The notes: a model not told the origin generated them from the letters alone. A stretch of DNA of 64,000 bases from Rossellomorea vietnamensis NBRC 101237 (GCF_001591825.1 NZ_BCVQ01000004.1:62001-126000), one strand, 5' to 3'. Positions 46,950 through 55,890 are shown, numbered from the stretch's first letter. Program-made: numbers and translations.

Positions 46950-47450
46950 TCATAATACATGATAATCGAAGCTGATCAAGAGAAAAATCACCACGATAAT
47001 GGATGCAAGAAAGGCCTTAATAGGATTCAGATGGTGAAGGCGCAGCATTGGGAACATAATGCAATAAAAGAGCACCGTCCACCATAGATTCCATCCCTCA
47101 AAATATACTATGGAATCGGTTTTCCCCGCAGCCCATTCAACCACCGTGGCAACACCGATATATTTTAGATAGTAGATGAACTTGGTTCTCCATTCTTCTG
47201 GATAATGACTCAAGAACAGAACGACAAGGCAAGGGTAAGCAACCATTGTATAAAGCGTATCCGTCACAAACATATTGACAAAAAAACCGTCTAATTCCCA
47301 CACGGCCTTCACCGTATAGCTGAGATACTGATAAAACATATTAAAAAAACTAAAATAGTAGATGGTGGGAAGAAACTCCCTCCACCTACTCCAAGATCCC
47401 CATTTCAAGGAACTAAGAACAATCAATACAATCACGGCAATATGAAACAT
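46950..47450 (-). CDS. CBO0543-family membrane protein
   Basis: A 166-aa protein with about five membrane helices and a tryptophan-rich middle (VEWAAGKTDSIVYFEGWNLWWTVLFY), characteristic of the CBO0543 family found in Bacilli and Clostridia. Function unknown. Confidence 0.78.
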   Translation of the reverse strand: MFHIAVIVLIVLSSLKWGSWSRWREFLPTIYYFSFFNMFYQYLSYTVKAVWELDGFFVNMFVTDTLYTMVAYPCLVVLFLSHYPEEWRTKFIYYLKYIGVATVVEWAAGKTDSIVYFEGWNLWWTVLFYCIMFPMLRLHHLNPIKAFLASIIVVIFLLISFDYHVL

Positions 47451-47539
47451 GGGATCCCCCCATAGTATGATACAAATGATTGTTCATAGTGTACCCTCCC
47501 ATTTGGAAATTCATTCCCAAATCAAGTTTATTGTCATGG

Positions 47540-48574
47540 CTATTGACTGTCAGTAAATAAATCCGCAACTTTGTTGCTGAACTCTCTTAGATAATGAAGA
47601 TAGTCATCCCCACCGTAGTTATAGCGCTTATTATACATCTTTGCCACTACAACGTTTAATGACGGGATGACAAGAAGTGTTGGTCCCGTCACTCCAAGAA
47701 TTTGATACGAAGTACGGGGTACCCGTTCCCCCATTTCGCTTCTCGCCCGTGAATCTCCTTGTACATACCAGAAAAGGCCGTTATCTGGGAGCGACGGGTC
47801 ATGATAGGACCCATTTTGGATCGAGGTAGATAACTCGATCACCTGAGGGGGAACAACCTGTTCACCGTGCATCCTGCCCTTTTGCAGATGGAGTTGTCCC
47901 CAAAGGGCAAATTCCCGCGCCGAAACGAATAGATTTTTTTCTTTACCATCATTGGTCGTCCCCAGTCCGGAAAGAGGCGGTTCCGTTACTTCTCCGATTA
48001 TGTTTACAAGGCTTGCTGAGGATTCTGTCCGCCAGCCCGTTTCTTTTAATCCGATACGTGTAAATATCCGTTCTTCCAATAGCTGAGGAAATCCTTTACC
48101 GTAAAGTCTCTGGATCAAATCGGTCAGGATCTCCACTCCGATGTTGCGATAAGCCCAGCTTGTTCCAGCCTTGAATTCTCTATACCATTCCCCCTTCTCA
48201 TCGATATGAAGTCCGTGGGAATGAGTGACAAGGTGCCGGATGGACGTACCCTTCACCATGTCAGGATCCAATTCAGGCATGTACTTAGAGATGGAATCAT
48301 CTAAACTCTCGATGTATTTGTCAAACAATGCCAGGGAAACGGCAAGACCTAAATAGCTCTTCCGGGCAGAAGCCACATTGAATTGTGAGTCGGCTTGGAC
48401 ACTTCTCGTATCCTCTTCGTGGGAATGATGTCCACTATAATGCTCTACGACTACGTGATTATCTTTAAGGATATAGAGTGCGCCGGCAGAGCTTCCATTT
48501 TTCTCTTTGATCTCTTCCACCCAGGAAATCAATTCCCCTGCACGGTGTTCGATCTCCTTCACGCTCTGTTCCAT
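47540..48574 (-). CDS. Serine hydrolase of the beta-lactamase / class C family
   Basis: A 344-aa enzyme with the SxxK motif FNVASARKSYLG, the YxN-type motif SWAYRNIGVEIL and C-terminal RTSYQILGVTGPTLLVIPSLN. No signal peptide, so probably cytosolic; likely an esterase or peptidase rather than a true beta-lactamase. The chosen ATG 48574 overlaps the acetyltransferase gene by 16 bases; the longer frame to 48628 lacks a better site. Confidence 0.82.
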   Translation of the reverse strand: MEQSVKEIEHRAGELISWVEEIKEKNGSSAGALYILKDNHVVVEHYSGHHSHEEDTRSVQADSQFNVASARKSYLGLAVSLALFDKYIESLDDSISKYMPELDPDMVKGTSIRHLVTHSHGLHIDEKGEWYREFKAGTSWAYRNIGVEILTDLIQRLYGKGFPQLLEERIFTRIGLKETGWRTESSASLVNIIGEVTEPPLSGLGTTNDGKEKNLFVSAREFALWGQLHLQKGRMHGEQVVPPQVIELSTSIQNGSYHDPSLPDNGLFWYVQGDSRARSEMGERVPRTSYQILGVTGPTLLVIPSLNVVVAKMYNKRYNYGGDDYLHYLREFSNKVADLFTDSQ

Positions 48575-49104
48575 TCTTTCGCTAACATTCCATAGACAAC
48601 ATGATCCACATAGTGATCGTAGAGCCATTCCCTCTGTCTCAGCTTCCCTTCTTCCACAAATCCGAGCCTTTCCGGGATGCTCCGGCTCCGTTTGTTAAAT
48701 TCAGCAGCGGTTATTTCCACTTTATTCATTTTATAATAATCAAAGGCGTAGCTCGTCAACGCTTTTGCAACGGTCGTCATGATACCTTTCCCTTGATAGC
48801 CTTCCCCCAGCCAATAACCGATATAGGCGACTTTATTAGACCAATTCAGTTCATTGAAACCCGCAACACCGACAATTTCATTTTGATAAACGATCGCAGT
48901 CGTCAAACTCTTATTATTGGCAAAACCTTGACGGGTCGCCTGAATGAATTCCTTCGAATCCTCCACCGTTTTTGAGTAATCAACCCAAGGGAGCCACTCT
49001 CGTAAATAGGAACGGGATCCATCTGTCAGTTCGAATAATCTTTCTGCGTCTTGTACATCAAGCAGTCTTAATTCCAGTTTATCGCTTAATTTATAGGTAA
49101 ACAT
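48559..49104 (-). CDS. GNAT acetyltransferase, YdaF/RimL type
   Basis: A 181-aa acetyltransferase similar to B. subtilis YdaF (LELRLLDVQDAERLFELTD, IGYWLGEGYQGKGIMTTVAKAL, RSRSIPERLGFVEEGKLRQ). Probably acetylates an N-terminus of a ribosomal protein or a small amine; not resolved. Operon with the following serine hydrolase. Confidence 0.9.
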   Translation of the reverse strand: MFTYKLSDKLELRLLDVQDAERLFELTDGSRSYLREWLPWVDYSKTVEDSKEFIQATRQGFANNKSLTTAIVYQNEIVGVAGFNELNWSNKVAYIGYWLGEGYQGKGIMTTVAKALTSYAFDYYKMNKVEITAAEFNKRSRSIPERLGFVEEGKLRQREWLYDHYVDHVVYGMLAKEWNRA

Positions 49105-49228
49105 CTTTATTTCCCCTTATCTCTGTTTTATAAGATTATTGGTGTTTATGAACCTCATCACCACTTCTGTGAAGTGACTTGCTTCTTCGTAATTCGGTGT
49201 GTGACCGCTATGTGTAAAATGGAGTTAG

Positions 49229-49291
49229 AGGGACGGACCTTCATAATTATAATTATGGTAAACTGCTATTGCTTCATGTAGGTCCGTCCCT
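49229..49291. repeat. Inverted pair of the 12-base repeat word (63 bp)
   Basis: AGGGACGGACCT at 49229-49240 and AGGTCCGTCCCT at 49280-49291. The loop contains ATTATGGTAAAC, shared with the 50392 element. It starts 13 bases after the LD-carboxypeptidase stop and could end that transcript. Confidence 0.95.
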
Positions 49292-49303
49292 CTAATTGAA
49301 TAA

Positions 49304-50317
49304 TTATCGGAAGGTTTGTGTTACCTTCCCTTTTCCATCTTGAACTTCTACTTTCCCGTAAGCACCATTGATGAATGTAATCTGTGGAGGCTGATGACCA
49401 CAGTCGATATCATATACAACTGGAATTTGTAATTCGTTGGCGATTTCATGATAAACATCTTCTGCTGTATAGCCGTCCACCGGGGTATTTGCGGCACTTC
49501 TTCCGAATAGCAGCCCCGCAGTATGGTCTAACCATCCTGCGAGTTTCATTTGTACTAGTGTACGGCGTAAATCTGCCGTATTGATCTCACAGTTTTCGAA
49601 ATACCACATAATCGGCTCATTGATTATATGTTTCTCCCTGAAAGAAGCCACATCCCCGTATGGTGTACCGATAAGGTTTCTGATCACATCGATGCAGCCT
49701 CCAAGAATTCGCCCTTCCACCTCTACCTTCCCGTCTCCAATCGTTTTCCAGACCGTGGGCTCCGTTAAACGAAAGACATGTGGTGAAGGCTCTTCATGAT
49801 TCCATTCTTTTTGATACTTCTGGGATGAGTATTGGGTGACTGAAGAACCTCTTTCTGTGTAAAGGACATTCTCCCATTGTTTAGTCGTAGGATCAGTTGC
49901 CTCTCCTCTCAAGTCAATGAGGTTGGTCCCATGTGCCGTCGCTATCCCTGTCTTTAAAGTTAATGCAAGTAAGAGGGCGCTGATGTCGGAATATCCGAGT
50001 ACCCACTTAGGCTTGATTTGTTGATAATCGATTAAGTCTAGGACCTCTATAAGGAGCTCTCCTCCCCATGGAGGAATGATGAGTGAAATTGAATCATCCT
50101 GAAGCATTTTATTTAACTCGGCCGCTCTCTCGTGAGCAGGAGCGGACTTTGCCTTGTGCTGCTTCCAAACGGTTTCACCACATTCTATGCTGTACCCCTC
50201 TTCATCCATTTTTGCTATAGCTTTCTTCAGTGAATCGTGGAGCTCATGTGGCACGCCAGAAGAAGGTGCTGTAACGCCCACAGTAGAATGTTTCGTAAGT
50301 ATTGGATATGTGATCAA
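49304..50317 (-). CDS. LD-carboxypeptidase (peptidase S66)
   Basis: A 337-aa serine peptidase of the S66/LdcA-MccF family, removing the terminal D-Ala from tetrapeptide muropeptides during cell-wall recycling, or related substrates. Nucleophile region VLGYSDISALLLAL and the GRILGGCIDVIRNLIGTPYG block are present. No signal peptide, so cytosolic. Starts at TTG 50317, 7 bases after GGGAGGG. Flanked by repeat elements on both sides (49229 and 50392). Confidence 0.9.
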   Translation of the reverse strand: MITYPILTKHSTVGVTAPSSGVPHELHDSLKKAIAKMDEEGYSIECGETVWKQHKAKSAPAHERAAELNKMLQDDSISLIIPPWGGELLIEVLDLIDYQQIKPKWVLGYSDISALLLALTLKTGIATAHGTNLIDLRGEATDPTTKQWENVLYTERGSSVTQYSSQKYQKEWNHEEPSPHVFRLTEPTVWKTIGDGKVEVEGRILGGCIDVIRNLIGTPYGDVASFREKHIINEPIMWYFENCEINTADLRRTLVQMKLAGWLDHTAGLLFGRSAANTPVDGYTAEDVYHEIANELQIPVVYDIDCGHQPPQITFINGAYGKVEVQDGKGKVTQTFR

Positions 50318-50391
50318 CTCTAATCCCTCCCAGTGGTTTACCCGATTTTACCAGATTGGTAGAAAGGGAACAAGAATTATTTTCCATTTTG

Positions 50392-50454
50392 AGGGACGGA
50401 CCTTCTCCGTTCATATTATGGTAAACCCAGATTGATAGATGAAGGTCCGTCCCT
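50392..50454. repeat. Inverted pair of the 12-base repeat word (63 bp) between divergent genes
   Basis: AGGGACGGACCT at 50392-50403 and AGGTCCGTCCCT at 50443-50454; the loop contains ATTATGGTAAAC as in the 49229 element. It lies between the 5' ends of the LD-carboxypeptidase and the DacA-like gene, so a terminator role for either is unlikely. Confidence 0.95.
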
Positions 50455-50587
50455 CAGTACACTCAGTACAACAATTATTTACAATAATTTGAACGATTTG
50501 AAAAGGTTCATGGGATTTGGGGTGTTTGGGAGGTTTGTATGGTAGAATGATTTGGTTGCGTAAAATTGGTTTTATGGAGGTACTATT

Positions 50588-51901
50588 TTGGAAAAGAAGA
50601 CAGTGAAACAAAGCCTGGCGGTTTTGATGATATCATTTATGGCCATGACGCCCTTTCAGCAGACGGCGCATGGTAAATCAACAGTTGAAATCAATGCAGA
50701 TGCTGCAATATTAGTAGAAGCAGATACAGGAAAGATTGTTTATAGTGAACATGAGGACAAGGCACTCGGTATTGCGAGCATGACGAAAATGATGACGGAG
50801 TACCTTGTGTTAGAAGCGATTGAAAAAGGAAAGATAACATGGGATCAAAGGTATAAGGTAAGCGATAAGGTCTATCAATTGGCCAATGCCCCCGGATTAA
50901 GCAATGTTCCATTGAGGGCAGATGAAGAATATACAGTAAGGGAATTGTATGATGCCATGGTCATCAAGTCCGGCAATGGTGCCGCAATTGCGCTTTCTGA
51001 GGTTGTTGCAGGTTCTGAAGGGAAATTTGTGAAGATGATGAATGCCAAGGCGAAGGAACTTGGCTTTGAACATTATCAATTCGTCAATTCCTCCGGGCTC
51101 AGTAACTACGATATGCTGGGGATGTATCCTGAAGGAACCGATGTGAATGATGAAAATATGGTATCAGCAGAAGATATGGCAACCCTTGCCTATTACCTCA
51201 TTCATGATTTTCCTGAAGTATTGGAAACATCAAGTCTCACTTCCAAAGTATTCAGACCTGGGACGAGTGAAGAGCTGGTCATGAAAAACACAAATGGTCT
51301 ATTAAAGGGGAAATCCTATCATTACAAGGGTGCAGACGGTCTGAAGACGGGGACGACTCCATTCGCCGGTTCCACCTTTACGGGAACGGCAAAAAGAAAT
51401 GGAGTCCGTTACATTACTGTCATTCTTGACGCCAAGGATGAGTATGGACAGCCAAGCAGTGCACAACGCTTTATTCAAGCAAGAGAACTCCTCGATTACG
51501 GTTTTGATGAATTTAAGACTGTAACCTATGACTTGGACAGCATGGAAAAGAAAAAGAAGCATACCTTACCGGTTCCGAACGGTAAAGAGCAGGAAGTGAC
51601 AATAAAGGTTGACAAACCCCTCTCTATCCGCTTAACGGATGAGGAGAAAGACAAGGTGAAAACCACCCTGAATCTTGATGAACAAAAAGTCAACGAGGAT
51701 GGGTCCCTTCAAGCTCCTATTGAAAAAGGAGAAAAAATCGGGGAATTGGTTATTGATACAAGTGAAAAAGAAGAATATATCTTTGACAGGAAGACCTCAG
51801 ATTATAAAGTGGATGTATATGCTGCAGAATCCGTTAAGAAAGCGAGCTGGATTGTCCGAAGTGCACGTGGCATCCAGGATTTTTTCGGTAATCTCTTCTA
51901 A
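50588..51901 (+). CDS. Serine-type D-Ala-D-Ala carboxypeptidase, DacA-like (PBP5 family)
   Basis: A 437-aa low-molecular-weight penicillin-binding protein trimming the terminal D-Ala from peptidoglycan stem peptides. Signal peptide cleaved near TAHG; active-site motifs SMTK (Ser64), SGN (about 128) and KTG (about 253). The C-terminal domain and amphipathic tail (KKASWIVRSARGIQDFFGNLF) fit membrane attachment. The start is TTG 50588, 7 bases after GGAGG. Not in the usual dacA locus, so it may be a paralogue. Confidence 0.93.
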   Translation: MEKKTVKQSLAVLMISFMAMTPFQQTAHGKSTVEINADAAILVEADTGKIVYSEHEDKALGIASMTKMMTEYLVLEAIEKGKITWDQRYKVSDKVYQLANAPGLSNVPLRADEEYTVRELYDAMVIKSGNGAAIALSEVVAGSEGKFVKMMNAKAKELGFEHYQFVNSSGLSNYDMLGMYPEGTDVNDENMVSAEDMATLAYYLIHDFPEVLETSSLTSKVFRPGTSEELVMKNTNGLLKGKSYHYKGADGLKTGTTPFAGSTFTGTAKRNGVRYITVILDAKDEYGQPSSAQRFIQARELLDYGFDEFKTVTYDLDSMEKKKKHTLPVPNGKEQEVTIKVDKPLSIRLTDEEKDKVKTTLNLDEQKVNEDGSLQAPIEKGEKIGELVIDTSEKEEYIFDRKTSDYKVDVYAAESVKKASWIVRSARGIQDFFGNLF

Positions 51902-52003
51902 CGGACAGGTCAACCTTACTGTTCGGGTTAGATTTAGTGTTTGCTTTTCTATCCCGTTCGTGTCAAACTTATTTAGTCAAGGATTTAGAAAGCAGGTGGC
52001 ATA

Positions 52004-52399
52004 ATGATCGAAGTAAAACTATCGTCTCTTAGCGACGGAGATCTCAATCGTGGAGTTTTTGCAAAAAGAGATATAGCCAAAGGAGAACTGGTTCATGAAG
52101 CACCAGTCATCCCATACCCAAACGAGGAACATGAACATATTGAGAAGACGTTCCTGGCGGATTACGTATTTGAATATGGAATCAACCACACAGCACTTCT
52201 ACTGGGATACGGAATGTTGTTCAACCATTCATATACACCGAATACAGTTTACGAAATCAATTTTGATAATCATACTTTCGACTTTTATGCTTATAAAGAT
52301 ATTCAAGCTGGAGAAGAACTACTTATTAATTACAATGGCGAAGTGGATAATGATGAACCACTTTGGTTTAATAAAGATAAGAATGAAGAAGAAGAATAA
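52004..52399 (+). CDS. SET-domain protein
   Basis: A 131-aa protein that is almost only a SET domain (GDLNRGVFAKRDIAKGELVHEAPVIP ... LFNHSYTPNTVYEIN ... DIQAGEELLINYNGE). SET domains methylate lysines with S-adenosylmethionine; NHS..PN and the INY motif are the cofactor and catalytic elements. Bacterial targets of such stand-alone proteins are largely unknown. The site AGGTGG is weak. Confidence 0.88.
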   Translation: MIEVKLSSLSDGDLNRGVFAKRDIAKGELVHEAPVIPYPNEEHEHIEKTFLADYVFEYGINHTALLLGYGMLFNHSYTPNTVYEINFDNHTFDFYAYKDIQAGEELLINYNGEVDNDEPLWFNKDKNEEEE

Positions 52400-52401
52400 A
52401 G

Positions 52402-52433
52402 AAAAAGGGACTTCCATGTGGAGGTCCCTTTTG
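52402..52433 (+). terminator. Terminator of the SET-domain gene
   Basis: AAAAGGGACTTCC/GGAGGTCCCTTTT stem just after the stop. Confidence 0.88.
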
Positions 52434-52443
52434 GCATTTATAG

Positions 52444-52540
52444 AGGGACGGACCTCTATAAATGCTCCCGATGTGATTAAAAATGCGCATAAAACCTGAA
52501 TTCTTCATGAAAATAGGATGTTAATTAGAGGTCCGTCCCT
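52444..52540. repeat. Inverted pair of the 12-base repeat word (97 bp) overlapping the EcsC-like gene end
   Basis: Copies at 52444-52455 and 52529-52540, both in the full 14-base form. The left copy is extended by TTTATAGAGG / CCTCTATAAA, making a small hairpin of its own. The right copy codes for GRTS at the C-terminus of the EcsC-like protein. Confidence 0.95.
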
Positions 52541-53342
52541 CTTCCAGCTTCGCGAGGATCCTTCGTTTACGGTATAGCATGCGACCGGTCTCTCCTATGT
52601 CTTTGATCATGGATTTGTTGATGAAGGAGCCGAAGAGGATTCCGGCGATGGGTATCATTTGAAAGAGTTTTTTCCATCCAAAGTTGTCACGAAAGCTGAT
52701 CATGACTTCCCTCCACCCCTGCAGCTGGGAAAGGGTTTGCTCTCTTTTATACTTCTTCTCACCATTAAACTCTTCCAGTTCTTGAAGGATGGCTTGTTTC
52801 CCGACAATGTCCGATGAAACAAATTGTAGGCATTTGATGATAAAAATGCGCTCCTCTTGATCATTGGGATCATAACCGTAGCACAGGGCTATCTCTTGAA
52901 GGGTTTTAAGTGATATGCCCAGAATGAATGGGATATCGATACTTAATGTAAGAAAACCACCGATCCCTGTCGTGGCACCTTGAGTCATTGCTACCTTTTT
53001 CCTCAAATCCACAATTCCTTCGCTCACTTCGTCCATGTAGTTAAGGGGAAGCACTCCTATTTTCTTTAGAGTTAAATCAGACTCTCCCGTTTTTTTGATG
53101 AATCGATTTAGGACTTCCTTCTCACTTGTGAGATGACTCCCGCCTTTTTGAATGTAGCTTCCTATCTCATCCAAGGCCTGCCCGATTTTATTATGTACCA
53201 TTTGAGGGGTGATCCGATCAAGAATCATGAATGGAATCCTGCCGAGTTTCTCCCAGAACCACAATCCTTTTTGATCATCTGCCCATTCATTGACCACCTC
53301 AAGTTCCTTTAAAAGGACCTCTTTCGTTTCTTCTTGATGCAT
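52521..53342 (-). CDS. EcsC-family protein
   Basis: A 273-aa protein resembling B. subtilis EcsC, with hydrophobic stretches (TGIGGFLTLSIDIPFILGISL and FQMIPIAGILFGSFINKSMI) and otherwise helical. EcsC family proteins are of unclear function, some linked to membrane/hydrolase activity. ATG 53342 has the better site (AAAGGAG); the frame opens at 53381. The last five residues EGRTSN come from the repeat element, so the true C-terminus may have been replaced. Confidence 0.82.
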   Translation of the reverse strand: MHQEETKEVLLKELEVVNEWADDQKGLWFWEKLGRIPFMILDRITPQMVHNKIGQALDEIGSYIQKGGSHLTSEKEVLNRFIKKTGESDLTLKKIGVLPLNYMDEVSEGIVDLRKKVAMTQGATTGIGGFLTLSIDIPFILGISLKTLQEIALCYGYDPNDQEERIFIIKCLQFVSSDIVGKQAILQELEEFNGEKKYKREQTLSQLQGWREVMISFRDNFGWKKLFQMIPIAGILFGSFINKSMIKDIGETGRMLYRKRRILAKLEEGRTSN

Positions 53343-53367
53343 GTTACAGCTCCTTTCGATTGCGTAT

Positions 53368-53398
53368 AAAAAAACAGGCATCTAAGCCTGTTTTTTTA
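53368..53398 (-). terminator. Terminator of the CNNM-family gene
   Basis: AAAAAAACAGGC/GCCTGTTTTTTT stem directly after the stop, with strong T run. Confidence 0.92.
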
Positions 53399-53405
53399 AC
53401 GTATT

Positions 53406-54674
53406 TTAAACCAGGTCTCCGGTCTTTTCTTCTAAGATCTCCACTTTGATAGTGCGTACCCGGCGGTTATCCACTTCTTCTACGCTCACCTTTAAGTTTT
53501 CATAATCGAAGCAGTCACCCTCTGAAGGAAGATCTTCGAAACTTTCAACGACCCATCCCCCAAGTGTATGGTAAGAGCTTTCAGGCTCTGGTACGTCGAG
53601 TAACTCTGTAAATTCATCCAATTGATATTGAGAATCGAATCGATATTCTTTATCGCTGATTTTCCTCATGGAATGAGTTTTCTCATCCTGCTCATCCCAG
53701 ATTTCCCCTACAATCTCTTCCAGGATGTCTTCAAGGGTGATGATTCCCGTGGTTCCACCAAATTCATCTACTACAATGGCCATGTGCACATTGTTCTTTT
53801 GAAGTTTAGTAAGAAGGGAAGAGATTTTAACAGATTCAAAAATGAACATTGGTTCGCGGATCAATTCACGTATGTTTACTTCACCGAACTTGATCAAGTG
53901 AGTAAAGAACTCTTTTTCCGAGAGAATTCCGATAATGTTATCGATATGATCCTCATATACAGGAATCCGCGAAAATCGTTCTTCAAAGAACATTTCTTTG
54001 ATTTCTTCAATCGGCTGATTCACTTCAACGGCCTTGACATCAATACGGGGAGTCAGGACCTCGGTAGCAAGGATATCATCAAAGTCCATGGAGCGATGGA
54101 TCAGCTCCCTTTCTTCTTTATCGATGACTCCTTCTTCTTCACTAATATCAAGCATCACCTTTAACTCTTCCTCTGTGACAGACGGCATCTCGTGATCTTT
54201 CGAGAAGAATTTCGAAACCAGCTCCTTTAATTTGATAAAAAAGAAGTTGATCGGTGTAAGGACCTTGATTAAGAAAAAAAGCACGCCGGATATGGTCAGG
54301 GAATACGTTTCTGCGTTTTCTTTAGCTAATGATTTCGGGAGGATTTCTCCGAAAATCAAAATTAACAGCGTCATGACAAACGTACTGATGACGAGACCCG
54401 TGTTCCCTCCGAAAATATCTGTCGCAAGCTTTGCTGAAATACTAGCTGCCGCGATGTTCACGATATTGTTCCCGACTAATATCGTCGACAGGGCTTTGTC
54501 AAAATTCTCAGCAATATAATGCGCTTTAATGCTTCCTCTTCTGCCTTCACTTACGAAATTCTTAAGTCTGATCTTATTTACGCTTGAGTAAGCCGTTTCC
54601 GCCGATGAGAAAAAGGCAGATAAAAGGATTAATGCTCCCAGTAATACTAATGAATTCAGTGGTATATCGTCCAA
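53406..54674 (-). CDS. CNNM/CorC-type magnesium or divalent-cation exporter (hemolysin-family)
   Basis: A 422-aa protein: DUF21 membrane domain with four helices (about 1-190), two CBS domains (about 205-330, LTPRIDVKAVEVNQPIEEI and MFIFESVKISSLLTKLQ) and a CorC_HlyC domain. Relatives in B. subtilis (MpfA/YhdP, YugS, YqhB) export Mg2+. Start TTG 54674. It lies 42 bases after the MerR-family gene, so the regulator probably controls it. Confidence 0.92.
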   Translation of the reverse strand: MDDIPLNSLVLLGALILLSAFFSSAETAYSSVNKIRLKNFVSEGRRGSIKAHYIAENFDKALSTILVGNNIVNIAAASISAKLATDIFGGNTGLVISTFVMTLLILIFGEILPKSLAKENAETYSLTISGVLFFLIKVLTPINFFFIKLKELVSKFFSKDHEMPSVTEEELKVMLDISEEEGVIDKEERELIHRSMDFDDILATEVLTPRIDVKAVEVNQPIEEIKEMFFEERFSRIPVYEDHIDNIIGILSEKEFFTHLIKFGEVNIRELIREPMFIFESVKISSLLTKLQKNNVHMAIVVDEFGGTTGIITLEDILEEIVGEIWDEQDEKTHSMRKISDKEYRFDSQYQLDEFTELLDVPEPESSYHTLGGWVVESFEDLPSEGDCFDYENLKVSVEEVDNRRVRTIKVEILEEKTGDLV

Positions 54675-54716
54675 AAAAAAGTCACTCTCCTGTAGTTGCT
54701 TATCTATTATGCTGGA

Positions 54717-55127
54717 TTAACCAGAAAAAACCATTAATGTTTGAAATAAGGCTAAAGCCTGTGGGGAAACCTGCTTTAACATGCGCTTCTTATCTTCATC
54801 CCCTAATGTATCCATCGCCTGAAGGACTTCATGCAATTCATTATGCAAATGCTTCATTTCATTTCGTATATGTTTTACCTGCTTTTCAAGCACGGATTGA
54901 TCCACCTGATTGGATTTCAATAAAATCATACGATCTTTGATTTCATGTAAGGTCATTTTCATCTGCTGACATTGTTCAATCAGTTTCAAGTCAGCTAATG
55001 CCTCTTCATGATAATATCGATAATTATTACGGGACCTGCCGCATTTTAATAAACCCATTTTCGTGTAATAATCAATCGTTCGCTTTGAAACTTCACTTAC
55101 CTTCGACAGCTCGCCTATCCGATACAA
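54717..55127 (-). CDS. MerR-family transcriptional regulator
   Basis: A 136-aa regulator: an N-terminal winged helix (MYRIGELSKVSEVSKRTIDYYTKMGLL) and a coiled-coil (about 75-120) with a short tail. The tail has no cysteine cluster. The start codon is TTG 55127. Operon with the CNNM exporter; a perfect palindrome upstream (55172-55198) is the probable operator. Confidence 0.92.
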   Translation of the reverse strand: MYRIGELSKVSEVSKRTIDYYTKMGLLKCGRSRNNYRYYHEEALADLKLIEQCQQMKMTLHEIKDRMILLKSNQVDQSVLEKQVKHIRNEMKHLHNELHEVLQAMDTLGDEDKKRMLKQVSPQALALFQTLMVFSG

Positions 55128-55171
55128 CTTCCCAAGTTATCACCTCTAGAGTAGTATACTGCATTTTAACA

Positions 55172-55198
55172 AAACCGTACAGTTAAACGTTACGGTTT
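55172..55198. promoter_or_regulatory. MerR-type operator
   Basis: AAACCGTA-N11-TACGGTTT, a perfect 8-bp inverted repeat, 45-70 bases before the regulator start and 14 bases upstream of a TATACT -10 candidate. It abuts the next repeat element at 55199. Confidence 0.72.
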
Positions 55199-55295
55199 AG
55201 GGACGGACCTCAAAAATCCATCTGTTTTTATGGGTAAATGCTTTATATCAAAGGATTTATACTTGAAATCGTGAAGTATTTTGAGGTCCGTCCCT
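55199..55295. repeat. Inverted pair of the 12-base repeat word (97 bp) upstream of the MerR gene
   Basis: Copies at 55199-55210 and 55284-55295; arms extended by CTCAAAA ... TTTTGAG. It fills the space between the MerR operator and the end of the DUF4306 gene (stop at 55296), so it may also end that transcript. Confidence 0.95.
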
Positions 55296-55775
55296 CTATT
55301 GGTTGTATGGCCTTCCTAATCGTAAGAATGGAAATAAGTGAATGATGCAAGCTGCTACAACCATCAATACTCCTACCAATAGGAACAACCAGAATAATGC
55401 GTTCCCACCCGCAGTAGGTGATGAGGAAATGACAACACATGACGCAAGGTAGATCACTCCAAGTAGAGCGAGGGAAAGCCGGAAACCTGTTTGTCTGAAT
55501 AACCTAAATCCAATCAGTATGAAAAGATAGCTGGCACTGATAATCATCATCCCTGGGTACAGTGGCGAGAACTTCGCCGCATATACAAAGAAATCAAGGG
55601 CTACGATATCACTCGAACCCGTCACACTTCCATGAACCATCTCACTAAAAGGAGCCGAATACCTCCACTCCCAGGCATGATCCAATAAAGCACTTCCCTC
55701 ATACCAACTAACCAGAGTAGAAAAACCAAGCACAAGCAAACCGATTCCTACCTGTGACCAATATTTAATAGACAT
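55296..55775 (-). CDS. DUF4306 membrane protein (YjdJ-like)
   Basis: A 159-aa protein with four membrane segments. The N-terminal part (LVSWYEGSALLDHAWEWRYSAPFSE) fits DUF4306/YjdJ. Function unknown. Bounded on both sides by 12-base repeat pairs. Confidence 0.8.
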   Translation of the reverse strand: MSIKYWSQVGIGLLVLGFSTLVSWYEGSALLDHAWEWRYSAPFSEMVHGSVTGSSDIVALDFFVYAAKFSPLYPGMMIISASYLFILIGFRLFRQTGFRLSLALLGVIYLASCVVISSSPTAGGNALFWLFLLVGVLMVVAACIIHLFPFLRLGRPYNQ

Positions 55776-55794
55776 AACCTTCTCCTTTCCTTTG

Positions 55795-55890
55795 AGGGAC
55801 GGACCTCAATAATTGCTGTATTTATGTAAGGAAGTCCTTTTATACTAAGGATTCAACCCCACATGAAGTGCCCAATTGAGGTCCGTCCCT
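55795..55890. repeat. Inverted pair of the 12-base repeat word (96 bp)
   Basis: Copies at 55795-55806 and 55879-55890, both full 14-base. Both are self-complementary at the edges: TTGAGG/CCTCAA and AATTGAGG/CCTCAATT. Lies between the DUF4306 gene and a nucleotidyltransferase on the same strand. Confidence 0.95.
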
